From contig CAZZLW010000045.1 in assembly GCA_964654605.1 (NCBI GenBank), positions 1 to 55,564 on the forward strand: a DNA stretch of 55,564 nt. Reading direction: 5' to 3'. Made by a program: the position numbers and the translations under genes. Below, piece by piece: positions 24,652-33,033 of this stretch; the stretch's first letter is position 1, and every line of letters starts with the position of its first letter. This DNA comes from Raineya sp964654605 (GTDB lineage Bacteria; Bacteroidota; Bacteroidia; Cytophagales; Thermonemataceae). A model generated the notes under the pieces. That model saw nothing but the letters and a program-made list of their open reading frames with translations. It was not told where the DNA came from and did not search any database.

Positions 24652-25494
24652 TTAAGGAATATTTTTCACACAACGCACGCATACGCCAGTCGCTTTATTA
24701 GAAAATGCAAAGTAAAATGGTGTTCCGGTGTTGGATTTAGTCAAAGTTAGTACAACTGCTTGACTTGGAAAGTCAGCATCTTCTGTGGAAGTCCATAGAT
24801 AGCCAATATTGCCTTCGTGCCAAAGTTGAGGAACTGAAAAAACTAAATAGCCATTATATTGCATATTAAAATAATCGGGGCTTGTTAGTATTCCCAAACC
24901 AATAAGATTTGCAGTCGAAGAACCACTAGGGGCTAACTGTTGAAAATCTGATTTGCTTGGTAATCGCCAACCTTGCGGGCAAATATTAAGTGCTTGTTGC
25001 CAAGTTACATAGGCAGCATCTCTGTAAGTTGCAGGGGTGCTACTTACTTGTGTGCCCCCATTTTGTCCAATATCTTTTTTGAACCAAATCTTTTTATTAT
25101 CATTATCGTAATATAAGGGAATATCGTAATTGTAGGAATTGCCCGCAGCGTTAGTGAGTACTTGAATATAATTTTTGGTTGTAAAGTTCTGCTCCGATTC
25201 CAAAGTTATTCCCCCTTGCGAAATGCTAATTTTGCCTCTTGTTGAGCCATTAGGGACTTTTACTTTAAGATTTTTACCACCCCCCGATTTTTCTGTGGCT
25301 TCCACTTCGCCAAACTTTACTATTGCATTGGTACTCATTCCACTACCCGAAAGCGTAATTTCATCATTTACATTGCCTTCCAAAACACTTATACTTGTGA
25401 AAGTAAGAGGTTCTGTGGTGTCCTTTTTCTTACAACCGAGTGTAGCAAAAACAGCTACAAAAAAACTTAATCCGAAAATTTGGAGATTTTTCAT
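24652..25494 (-). CDS. IPT/TIG and FISUMP domain lipoprotein
   Basis: The 280-residue protein has a lipoprotein signal (ATLGC), an IPT/TIG-like Ig domain (about 35-110: ISVLEGNVNDEITLSGSGM, IVKFGEVEAT) and a C-terminal FISUMP domain (about 120-280: ICPQGWRLPSKSDFQQL, YLWTSTEDA, CVRCVKN). It is likely anchored at the outer membrane facing outward. ATG at 25494 is chosen over an upstream TTG because it starts the signal peptide. A TATGTTTG box lies at 25513-25520 on the minus strand. Confidence 0.85.
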   Translation of the reverse strand: MKNLQIFGLSFFVAVFATLGCKKKDTTEPLTFTSISVLEGNVNDEITLSGSGMSTNAIVKFGEVEATEKSGGGKNLKVKVPNGSTRGKISISQGGITLESEQNFTTKNYIQVLTNAAGNSYNYDIPLYYDNDNKKIWFKKDIGQNGGTQVSSTPATYRDAAYVTWQQALNICPQGWRLPSKSDFQQLAPSGSSTANLIGLGILTSPDYFNMQYNGYLVFSVPQLWHEGNIGYLWTSTEDADFPSQAVVLTLTKSNTGTPFYFAFSNKATGVCVRCVKNIP

Positions 25495-25607
25495 TGTTTT
25501 TGAATTTAATGACAAACATACCCCAAAATAAGTTGGAAAGGCTTGTAGGAAAGACGAGTATTTAACGGAATGTAAAAAATTTTTAACGAAATACAGAGAT
25601 TACTTAA

Positions 25608-25649
25608 CGAAAAAACAAAAAGACTTTCCTTGTTCAGGAAAGTCTTTTG
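25608..25649 (-). terminator. Rho-independent terminator of groESL
   Basis: The stem GACTTTCCT (25622-25630) with AGGAAAGTC (25636-25644) extends into an A/T-rich base. On the minus strand a run of T (25610-25621 region) follows. It is 28 bases past the groL stop. Confidence 0.87.
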
Positions 25650-25676
25650 TTGGATATAACTGGATTGAAGTACGGC

Positions 25677-27305
25677 TTACATCATTCCGTCCATTCCGCC
25701 CATACCGCCGGGCATTGCAGGAGCTTTGTTCTCTTCTGGTTCATCAGCTACTACACACTCAGTAGTAAGGAGCAAGCCAGCAATAGAAGCGGCATTTTCA
25801 AGAGCCAGACGGGTAACTTTGGTAGGGTCTATGATACCCGCTTCAAACATATGCTCAAATTCGTTGGTACGAGCATTGAAGCCAAAGTCTTTTTTACCCT
25901 CTTTTACTTTGTTCAAAATTACAGAACTTTCAAGACCTGCATTGGCTACGATAGTTCTGAGAGGAGCTTCCAAAGCCTGACGGATAATATTTACTCCTGT
26001 TCTTTGGTCTTCGTTATCTACTTTTACGGCATCAAGGGCTTCCAAAGCTCTTACCAAAGCTACACCACCACCGGGAACAATACCTTCGGCAATAGCGGCA
26101 CGAGTAGCGTGAAGGGCATCGTCCATTCTATCTTTTTTCTCTTTCATTGCTACTTCGGTAGCGGCACCTACATAAAGGATAGCTACACCGCCAGAAAGTT
26201 TTGCCAAACGCTCTTGAAGTTTTTCTCTGTCGTAGTCGGAAGTAGTGGTTTCAATTTGAGCTTTTATTTCATTGATACGAGCTTTTACAGCATCTTTTTT
26301 GCCTTTGCCATCTACAATAGTCGTGTTATCTTTATCTACAATCACACGAGCGGCTTCTCCAAGATACAAGCCTGCACTTTCTAGTGTAAAGCCTCTTTCT
26401 TCTGAAATCACTTCGCCACCAGTAAGGATAGCAATATCTTGAAGCATTGCTTTTCTTCTATCACCGAAGCCTGGAGCTTTTACAGCACATACTTTGAGCG
26501 TACCACGCAAGCGATTCACTACAAGGGTAGCCAAAGCATCGCCTTCTACATCTTCGGCAATGATGAGCAAAGGTCTGCCAGATTGAGCTACTTGCTCCAA
26601 TACAGGCAAAATTTCTTTCATAGAAGAAATTTTCTTTTCAGTGATAAGCAAATAAGGCTTATCCAATTCTGCCTGCATTTTTTCGGTATTGGTTACAAAG
26701 TAAGGAGAAAGATAGCCTCTATCAAACTGCATTCCCTCTACGGTTTTGAGTTCATTAGCAGTTCCTTTGGCTTCTTCAATGGTAATCACTCCGTCTTTGC
26801 CAACTTTTTTCATTGCTTCGGCAATGAGGTTACCGATTTCTTCGTCGTTATTGGCAGAAATAGTAGCTACTTGGGCGATTTCTTTTTCACCTTTTACTTC
26901 TTTGGATTGTTTTTTGAGGTTTTCTACTACTGCCGCTACCGCTTTATCAATACCACGCTTCAAATCCATAGGGTTTGCACCAGCAGTAACGTTTTTCAGA
27001 CCTGCTGTAAAGATAGCCTGAGCAAGTACAGTAGCAGTAGTGGTACCGTCTCCTGCCATATCAGCAGTTTTGGAAGCTACTTCTTTCAAAAGTTGAGCTC
27101 CCATATTTTCAATAGCATCTTTGAGTTCAATATCTTTGGCAACGGTTACACCATCTTTGGTAATAGCAGGAGAACCATATTTTTTATCTAAAATAACATT
27201 TCTGCCCTTAGGACCAAGTGTTACTTTTACTGCGTTTGCAAGGGCATCAATACCTTTTTTTAGTTTTTCTCTTGCATCAGAATCAAAAACTATTCTTTTA
27301 GCCAT
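25677..27305 (-). CDS. groL: Chaperonin GroEL
   Basis: The 542-residue protein is a complete 60-kDa chaperonin. It starts MAKRIVFDSDAREKLKKGID, contains the ATP loop DGTTTATVLAQAI (about 86-98), GIVPGGGVALVRA in the second equatorial part, and ends in a GGM-rich tail (MPGGMGGMDGMM). It forms the double ring that folds proteins with GroES. It follows groS by 54 bases. A long antisense open frame opposite it is a coding shadow. Confidence 0.98.
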   Translation of the reverse strand: MAKRIVFDSDAREKLKKGIDALANAVKVTLGPKGRNVILDKKYGSPAITKDGVTVAKDIELKDAIENMGAQLLKEVASKTADMAGDGTTTATVLAQAIFTAGLKNVTAGANPMDLKRGIDKAVAAVVENLKKQSKEVKGEKEIAQVATISANNDEEIGNLIAEAMKKVGKDGVITIEEAKGTANELKTVEGMQFDRGYLSPYFVTNTEKMQAELDKPYLLITEKKISSMKEILPVLEQVAQSGRPLLIIAEDVEGDALATLVVNRLRGTLKVCAVKAPGFGDRRKAMLQDIAILTGGEVISEERGFTLESAGLYLGEAARVIVDKDNTTIVDGKGKKDAVKARINEIKAQIETTTSDYDREKLQERLAKLSGGVAILYVGAATEVAMKEKKDRMDDALHATRAAIAEGIVPGGGVALVRALEALDAVKVDNEDQRTGVNIIRQALEAPLRTIVANAGLESSVILNKVKEGKKDFGFNARTNEFEHMFEAGIIDPTKVTRLALENAASIAGLLLTTECVVADEPEENKAPAMPGGMGGMDGMM

Positions 27306-27359
27306 AGTTGTTTGCGTTTTTTGGGGTTAAAAAATGAGAAAAGATTAAAGTGTAAAAAA

Positions 27360-27644
27360 TTAGAGAATTGCGAAAATATCAGATTCACGCATAATGAGGT
27401 ACTCTTTGCCATCAACAGTGATTTCGGTACCTGCATATTTGCCATAAAGCACGGTGTCGCCTTCTTTTACGGTCATAGGCTCATCTTTTTTGCCTTTACC
27501 TACGGCAACTACCACGCCTCTTTGGGGTTTTTCTTTGGCATTGTCAGGGATAATGATACCAGAAGCAGTTTTGGTTTCAGCCTCGGCAGGTTCTACCAGA
27601 ACTCTGTCGGCAAGCGGAGTAATTTTCAATTTATTTTTTCCCAT
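27360..27644 (-). CDS. groS: Co-chaperonin GroES
   Basis: The 94-residue protein shows the GroES lid fold: LKITPLADRVLVEPAEAETKTASGIIIPDNAKEKP (mobile loop), then VLYGKYAGTEITVDGKEYLIMRESDIFAIL. ATG at 27644 (MGKNKLKITPL) is chosen over an upstream in-frame start at 27698, which lies in the promoter. First gene of groESL. Confidence 0.96.
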   Translation of the reverse strand: MGKNKLKITPLADRVLVEPAEAETKTASGIIIPDNAKEKPQRGVVVAVGKGKKDEPMTVKEGDTVLYGKYAGTEITVDGKEYLIMRESDIFAIL

Positions 27645-27691
27645 ACTGATTATGAATTTTAGGTTTAAGGAAATGCTTTTCTGAAAGGTTG

Positions 27692-27725
27692 CAACCATAG
27701 CATAGCATTTTATATGCCAATGTAA
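27692..27725 (-). promoter_or_regulatory. Probable groESL promoter
   Basis: On the minus strand an ATTG box lies 18 bases before TATGGTTG (27692-27699), a near match to TAnnTTTG, about 48 bases before the groS ATG. No CIRCE element (TTAGCACTC inverted repeat) is present. Confidence 0.45.
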
Positions 27726-27841
27726 TTTTTAAGGACAAATAGACGCAAAGCTCAGACGAGCAAAAATGCTTAAAACTTGTCATTTTCAAAGATTTTGAGC
27801 TTATTACTACTGCAATATTCTTTGTAATGGCTAAAATAATA

Positions 27842-27879
27842 TGTCAGAAAAACTGACAATTTTTCAGTCTTTTTGTCAG
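27842..27879. promoter_or_regulatory. Clustered TGTCAG/CTGACA half-sites between groESL and the PorT-like gene
   Basis: TGTCAG (27842-27847), CTGACA (27853-27858) and TGTCAG (27874-27879) form two nested inverted repeats with 5- and 15-base spacers. They lie in the 306-base divergent gap, which otherwise holds no gene. This looks like an operator for a dimeric or tetrameric regulator. The regulator is unknown. Confidence 0.5.
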
Positions 27880-27950
27880 ATTGCAAAATATTTTTTTTGA
27901 ATCGAAACAAATTGTATTTTCTTACGTAATACAAATAAAGGGCTATTCGT

Positions 27951-28820
27951 ATGCGAACACTTTTGCACATTATTTTGGGATTTTTCTTTTGCACCATTTC
28001 GGCAGAAACTATCGCCCAAAGGCGAACTTACAAACCCCCTAAAAAAGACTATCTTGGTAGTTTTGATGACTCGCAGTGGTGGATTGGTATTCACGCAGGC
28101 GTAAATTTGGGGAAAGCTCTCCCCCTGAAACGCTACGATGTTTTAGAATTTACCAATGGCAATAGCGTGAATAAAGAGTATGACGGCTTTCGCAGATTAG
28201 GTCTGCAAGCAGGTGCAAGGGTAGATTTCAACTTCCTGACAAACTTCTCTGCCAGCTTCCAACCTACCTACAACAATATGAATGTTGGCTATGAGGTGGC
28301 TTACCAGTGGCAAGGGCAAGATAATAACTTTCTGGATTTGCGTTACAACCATCGTATTCGGCTCAATTATTTGGAATTGCCTTTGCTGGTACGCTTTGAT
28401 GTACTCCGCCAAGCCTTTAAGCCTTACGTTCAAGGCGGTATTGGCTATGGTATGCTCATCAAGGCAGATAAATACATTGAAATAGAGAGCTTTGATAGAG
28501 CCTCAGGAGCAAATAATCCTATACAAAACGAATCGCCTGTGATTGGTGCTAAAAATCTATTTATTACCTCTCAATGGATTTGGTACTTGGGGGGCGGCAT
28601 CAGCACAGAACTTGGTAATGTACGTTTGGGCTTGGAACTCAACTACAAACAAGGTCTGAATAATATCACCAATCGCCTCAATCGCTATTCAGACCAACGT
28701 ATGATTGGCGTTTTAGATGCCCTTGATGATATGACTTTGCAAAATATACAAATGGAGTTTTATTGTGTTTTTCCTATGAAGTTTTTGCAAGTTTCTTCTT
28801 TCAGGAGAGTAAGACCCTAA
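27951..28820 (+). CDS. PorT-family outer-membrane beta-barrel protein
   Basis: The 289-residue protein has a signal peptide (about 1-22, ending IAQ) and an eight-strand-type barrel: WWIGIHAGVNLGKALPL, LGLQAGARVDFNFLTNFSASFQPTYNN, LNYLELPLLVRFDV, FKPYVQGGIGYGMLI, WIWYLGGGISTELGNVRLGLELNYKQGL. The LELPLL(V/L)RF motif is characteristic for the PorT/outer-membrane beta-barrel family of Bacteroidota. The precise role is not clear; true PorT takes part in type IX secretion. The stop is 20 bases before the next lipoprotein gene. Confidence 0.83.
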   Translation: MRTLLHIILGFFFCTISAETIAQRRTYKPPKKDYLGSFDDSQWWIGIHAGVNLGKALPLKRYDVLEFTNGNSVNKEYDGFRRLGLQAGARVDFNFLTNFSASFQPTYNNMNVGYEVAYQWQGQDNNFLDLRYNHRIRLNYLELPLLVRFDVLRQAFKPYVQGGIGYGMLIKADKYIEIESFDRASGANNPIQNESPVIGAKNLFITSQWIWYLGGGISTELGNVRLGLELNYKQGLNNITNRLNRYSDQRMIGVLDALDDMTLQNIQMEFYCVFPMKFLQVSSFRRVRP

Positions 28821-28840
28821 CAAACAAAACATTGAAACGT

Positions 28841-30046
28841 ATGAAAAAGTTTTTCAGCATAATACTCGGTATCTTGAGCCTTTGGGCTTGTGATATTTCC
28901 AAAAATAAAGAAATTAAGCCCGAAGAGGTTTTTGTGAAAATCTACGAAAACAACAATTTTGACCAAAATTTTACCCCCTTAGATATTAAGCAAACTACCG
29001 ATGGTGGCTATCTAATTTTAGGCGAATACGCAAGTAATGGTTTCTCTCCTTTTCCTGCTGTATATTTGATGAAAGTTCAGCCCGATGGCAAATTTGAATG
29101 GGAATATCTGGCAAGGGAAAACTATGTTACGCCTATTTCTGAACTTTTGCCTTCAACTGACGGCAACTTTGAATTTTTTTGCTCTGCCCAAAACGATAGC
29201 TTGAAGCCTGTAAGGCTTTCTGCTACGCAAAATCCCCAAGAACTTGCCAAATATAACCTTATACGTGGCTTGGTAGCCAATGCTTTACCTGACGGCAACT
29301 ATGGTTTTGTATCTTATCCCCAAAATTCTCAAAATACGATAGTTTCTACTGGCTCACCCAATGGCAATATTTTGCGAAGCAAACAATACTACAACCAAGA
29401 CAATACTTTTATTGAAGAACGTATAGATAGGCATTTGCGTAGGGTACGTACCCCTTTACCAATGCTTATGAGCAGTAGAGGAGGAAATGATTTGTTTTTT
29501 ACAGCTTTTCGCCTTTCCAATATTGCTGTAATGAGTGATGATTTGGCTTCTGCTGGTAGCGAACCCAAAGGCATTATCAATGGCAATAGCTACGATGCCG
29601 CTATCAGTGCTATGGTACAAATTAGTGGTAATACTTTCGCTATGGCTCGTTACAATGCCGATGGCGAAACGGTCTTTATACCAAGAGCAGAAGTAGCTCT
29701 CAATGGTATTTATACCAATACAAGTTTCAGAGGAAACGTATTGCCCGAAATATCAAAGTTTGCTCGTGTTGTGATTCGTAGGGCAACTATTGCCCAAAGA
29801 AACGTGCTTTTATACCTTACAGATACCAAAAATGGGCAAATTGTTCTTTTTGTATATGATGAAGCCACTGGCAACCTGATACGCACACAATACTTTGGTT
29901 CTGCCAATACTTTCCAAATAGGTAGCCTTACCCTCACCACTGACGGCGGCATAGCTATTGTGGGGAAAACCTTTGTAGCAGGACGATTCGGCAGGATTTG
30001 CCTGTTCAAACTTTCACCCCAAGAAGTTGAAAAGTGGGTAAAATAA
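28841..30046 (+). CDS. Lipoprotein, beta-propeller-like, unknown function
   Basis: The 401-residue protein starts at the ATG at 28841, with MKKFFSIILGILSLWAC (lipobox LWAC). Repeated segments such as TTDGGYLILGEYAS, LPDGNYGFVSYP and TTDGGIAIVGKTF resemble the blades of 'delta-60'/PQQ-like repeat proteins, suggesting a propeller. It is probably in an operon with the PorT-like barrel upstream and may be its surface partner (inference). An earlier in-frame ATG at 28763 lies inside the preceding gene. Confidence 0.78.
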   Translation: MKKFFSIILGILSLWACDISKNKEIKPEEVFVKIYENNNFDQNFTPLDIKQTTDGGYLILGEYASNGFSPFPAVYLMKVQPDGKFEWEYLARENYVTPISELLPSTDGNFEFFCSAQNDSLKPVRLSATQNPQELAKYNLIRGLVANALPDGNYGFVSYPQNSQNTIVSTGSPNGNILRSKQYYNQDNTFIEERIDRHLRRVRTPLPMLMSSRGGNDLFFTAFRLSNIAVMSDDLASAGSEPKGIINGNSYDAAISAMVQISGNTFAMARYNADGETVFIPRAEVALNGIYTNTSFRGNVLPEISKFARVVIRRATIAQRNVLLYLTDTKNGQIVLFVYDEATGNLIRTQYFGSANTFQIGSLTLTTDGGIAIVGKTFVAGRFGRICLFKLSPQEVEKWVK

Positions 30047-30057
30047 AGAGCTACCTA

Positions 30058-30576
30058 TTAGCGATTGGCTAAAAACCTTTCCTTAATTTTGACAAGCTCT
30101 TTTTCGCTGATTTTAGTAGTTCGCTTCAGTTTTTCTATAAAGGCTTCTACCTCTTCGGGCTGGGCAGGACAGCCAATATTCTCACCATTACTCATTTTAG
30201 AGTCTTCAAGCAGATTGCCCCTGCTATCCAAAATCACCCAATAGGGTATGCCGTGATTTTTCCCACCCCATTTTTCCAGATACGCCTCGGCACCCGAATT
30301 TTCTAAACTTTTCTTTTCGCCAAACTCATTTATCACCAAGCGGCTCATTACAAAGTTTTTTTGAAAAAAATCTTTACAACTCTCATCTTCCAGAGCCTTT
30401 TGCATCTTTTTGCACCATCCACACCAAGAGGCTTCAAAAATCAGTAGAATCTTTTTATTTCTCTTTTGAGCCTCTTTCATAGCTTCTTGTAAAACCTTTT
30501 CAGCCGAAAGCACCTGCTGAGCCCAGCTGAAAAGGCTGAAAGATATAAAAACAAGTAACCAAAGAAGTCTTTTCAT
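30058..30576 (-). CDS. Exported thioredoxin-fold protein (CGWC)
   Basis: The 172-residue protein has a signal peptide (about 1-19) and a thioredoxin-like domain with the redox motif CGWC in FEASWCGWCKKMQKALED (about 50-53) and the cis-Pro segment GIPYWVILDSRG. It resembles DUF255/thioredoxin_7-type proteins that keep exported proteins reduced or reload DsbD partners. It ends a minus-strand group with the small unknown protein and the caspase-like gene, spaced 10 and 6 bases apart. Confidence 0.87.
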   Translation of the reverse strand: MKRLLWLLVFISFSLFSWAQQVLSAEKVLQEAMKEAQKRNKKILLIFEASWCGWCKKMQKALEDESCKDFFQKNFVMSRLVINEFGEKKSLENSGAEAYLEKWGGKNHGIPYWVILDSRGNLLEDSKMSNGENIGCPAQPEEVEAFIEKLKRTTKISEKELVKIKERFLANR

Positions 30577-30586
30577 AAAACATTGG

Positions 30587-31045
30587 CTATTTTTCTATCA
30601 AAGGATAAAGCGAATTGGGTGTTTTGAAATCGTGATAGTGCTTATTGATGTCTTTTTCTGATGAAAAAATAATCATCTTTTCGCAGGTATTCTCTGATAT
30701 AATCAGGGTAATATGGTGCTTCTTTTTAGAAAATTTCAAGGCATACTTGGCTTGCATTGGGCAAGTTTTCTTTTCGCTGATATAATTGTTAGTATCTAAT
30801 ACCGCTTTTTTCAAGTTTTCGGCACTTTCAGCGGAAACTTCTATTTTTTTAAGCATTTCATAATCGCCCAAATAGACTTTATCTTTTTCGTGTTCTTTGG
30901 TAGGGATAGGCGTAGCCTTCACTTCGTACAAAGCCACTTCGGTAGCTTCCTCAATAATATTTTTGTGTTTGTGAAAAATCGGATGTTTTTCTTTTTCGGG
31001 AAGCATACTCAAACTTATTAAAAAAATAAACCAAAATGCTTTCAT
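30587..31045 (-). CDS. Secreted protein with two conserved-looking cysteines, unknown
   Basis: The 152-residue protein has a short signal-like N-terminus and a mainly polar mature part. Its C-terminal half, KKTCPMQAKYALKFSKKKHHITLIISENTCEKMIIF, has the C-x(n)-AL-F...C layout seen in small exported Bacteroidota proteins that lack a known function. The two cysteines could form a disulfide handled by the CGWC protein encoded 10 bases downstream (inference). Part of the caspase operon. Confidence 0.65.
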   Translation of the reverse strand: MKAFWFIFLISLSMLPEKEKHPIFHKHKNIIEEATEVALYEVKATPIPTKEHEKDKVYLGDYEMLKKIEVSAESAENLKKAVLDTNNYISEKKTCPMQAKYALKFSKKKHHITLIISENTCEKMIIFSSEKDINKHYHDFKTPNSLYPLIEK

Positions 31046-31051
31046 ACCATT

Positions 31052-32398
31052 TTATCTTTGAGAAACACGAACCATAGAAACAGGATTTTGAGGCTTACAG
31101 CCATTACAATTTTTAGCTTTGTATTGCGTACTTTTCACAGCGTTTTCGGCAATATGCTCCCAAGAAGGCTCTCCTGTACGCATATAGCCAATTTCTTCTT
31201 TGAGTGCCTGAATAAAGCTCAACGTAAAAAAACCACCATTGATGTTACACCAAGAATATTCACCGGGCGAGCTACCTGTAATCATTATTGTTCCACGAGA
31301 ACTCACAAAAAGTTTTTTTAGTTTTTCTACTTCTGCCCCCTGAAAGCTACGACTTGCCATAAAAGTTGTAGAAGTCATTTGGTTTCTACCAATATCGGAA
31401 TTACAACAATCGCTCAGAATAAGATTGAGCCTGCCACCTTTGTCGGTAATGGCTTGGGCGGCGGCAGAAAGAGGTAAAGAGGTTTTTTCAGTAAGAGGCG
31501 TATATTCTGAATAACGCATATCTAACTGGGGGTATCTATCAGTTTGGTTAGACCAGCGAAAGCCGTGACCGCTGTAATAAAAAATGACTACATCATTTGC
31601 CCCAACTTGCATACTTTTGATGGTTCTTTCTACATTATCACGGGTAAATTTTTCTCCATTGATAATGTATTTTTCAAATGGCATACCTACGGCTTTAGCA
31701 ATCTCTCTGAACTCTACCTCCATTGCTCTCTGATCCACGGCACAGCTTTGCCCAATATCCCCAATGTCTGTATTGATAACCAACAATAAGTGCATTTTAG
31801 ATTTACCCGCAGTGGTATTGTTATTACCCGTAGTATTGTTGCTTCCTGTATTATTGTTGTTATTGTAGCTCACCACTCCTGAAGCCGCATCTCGCATCTT
31901 ACGCAAGGCTTGGTATTCGGGTTCATCGGTACGGAAGAACTGACGCAAATAACTATCCGTCATATCTTTGGGATTGATATCCTTGTAAGATTTGCACTGA
32001 ATAAGGTGGGTAGCATCAAAGTTGGGGTCATCAGTTACATAAGGAAGTTGGTTAGGATTTTGCTCATTCCATACCCAAATAAAATGGTCGGGATTGTAAG
32101 ATTGCCCTTTGTCTTGGGTGGTAATGAAGCGAGGATTGCTTCCTATCATTACAAAATAATTGTAGCCATCTTCTTGTCCTGTTACAGATTGATATTTGAC
32201 ATCAACCACATTGTATTTGCCCTTGTAGGTGTATCCTACACGCATATAAGCATCTTGCTCGTTGAAATAGACCAAAAAGGCTTTGTAAGTAATATCAGAA
32301 GCCTCAAAGACAATTTCATACAGCGACTGCCCCTTGGCACTAACGAAGGCGAAAAGAAAAAATAGTAGTCCCATTCGCCAAGAGAGTTGTTTTAGCAT
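31052..32398 (-). CDS. Exported caspase-like (C14) protease
   Basis: The 448-residue protein has a signal peptide (about 1-24, ending KGQS), an N-terminal beta-rich domain (about 25-175), a low-complexity Asn/Thr/Gly linker (about 179-198) and a caspase-fold domain (about 200-448). The catalytic dyad is visible as H278 (FYYSGHGF) and C331/C332 (ILSDCCNSD). ATG at 32398 is preferred over an upstream TTG. Its substrates are unknown; its export places it in the periplasm or outside. It is followed by a small cysteine protein and a thioredoxin. Confidence 0.88.
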   Translation of the reverse strand: MLKQLSWRMGLLFFLFAFVSAKGQSLYEIVFEASDITYKAFLVYFNEQDAYMRVGYTYKGKYNVVDVKYQSVTGQEDGYNYFVMIGSNPRFITTQDKGQSYNPDHFIWVWNEQNPNQLPYVTDDPNFDATHLIQCKSYKDINPKDMTDSYLRQFFRTDEPEYQALRKMRDAASGVVSYNNNNNTGSNNTTGNNNTTAGKSKMHLLLVINTDIGDIGQSCAVDQRAMEVEFREIAKAVGMPFEKYIINGEKFTRDNVERTIKSMQVGANDVVIFYYSGHGFRWSNQTDRYPQLDMRYSEYTPLTEKTSLPLSAAAQAITDKGGRLNLILSDCCNSDIGRNQMTSTTFMASRSFQGAEVEKLKKLFVSSRGTIMITGSSPGEYSWCNINGGFFTLSFIQALKEEIGYMRTGEPSWEHIAENAVKSTQYKAKNCNGCKPQNPVSMVRVSQR

Positions 32399-32411
32399 AG
32401 TATTTGGTATT

Positions 32412-32984
32412 TTAAGGTGAATTTTCAAAAACTTCCAAAATCATTCGGTTACGCTCGTTGAGGGCATCTGTTTTTTGCAAAATATTGATAATGACAGCAA
32501 GTTCATCTTCCGAAACTCTTTCTTTCTTGTCTAATACATCTTCCAAAACCAAATCTAAAACTTTTTTGGAAAATTTCAAATGATTTTCTGCTTCGCCATA
32601 CAAAGTTTTTGTCTGCCAAGGTTCGTAACTTACTTTGGCGGCATTGAGCATATTATCCATTAGGGCATTTTGCCAACCTTTGGATTTTACCAAAATTTTC
32701 AGAGCATTTAGAAAAAGGTCTTCCAGTAATGCTAAATTTTCGGTAATGTATCTTGCTTCTCTTTTGAGCGTTCCAATTTGCAGATTTTCTTCTTGGTGAG
32801 CCTTTTTTTCAAGTTGTTCTAAATAAAAATTTCTTTCCGCCCCATCAATTTTGTTATCGGCAGAAAGCACCGCTAAAATAGGATAAAACCATACCAATTC
32901 CTGAAAGGTAGCAAAATCAATCGGTTCTAATCTATTGAAATTGTACTCTTCCAAAAGTGTTTTGAGTTCATCAAGTTCGCTCAT
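32412..32984 (-). CDS. TerB-like cytoplasmic protein, unknown
   Basis: The 190-residue protein is all-helical with no signal. FYPILAVLSADNKIDGAERNFYLEQL (about 32-57) resembles the acidic metal-binding segment of TerB-like domains. A C-terminal repeat-like part has LDLVLEDVLDKKERVSEDELAVIINIL. Start at ATG 32984 (MSELDELK) is chosen over an upstream non-family extension. It lies 13 bases before the caspase-like gene and 49 after murE, so it may be co-transcribed with both. Confidence 0.65.
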   Translation of the reverse strand: MSELDELKTLLEEYNFNRLEPIDFATFQELVWFYPILAVLSADNKIDGAERNFYLEQLEKKAHQEENLQIGTLKREARYITENLALLEDLFLNALKILVKSKGWQNALMDNMLNAAKVSYEPWQTKTLYGEAENHLKFSKKVLDLVLEDVLDKKERVSEDELAVIINILQKTDALNERNRMILEVFENSP

Positions 32985-33033
32985 AGGCAAGCATTTGATT
33001 TTGAGATGAGAATAAGCAAATATCAATCCACTT

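Noticed and set aside
26439..27191. A 250-codon plus-strand open frame opposite groL, and a similar one at 25647-26384
   Set aside because: Antisense to a highly conserved gene; composition (Phe/Ser/Tyr-rich) is typical of reverse-frame shadows.
27645..27950. CIRCE/HrcA control of groESL
   Set aside because: The TTAGCACTC-N9-GAGTGCTAA element is not present in the groES upstream region.
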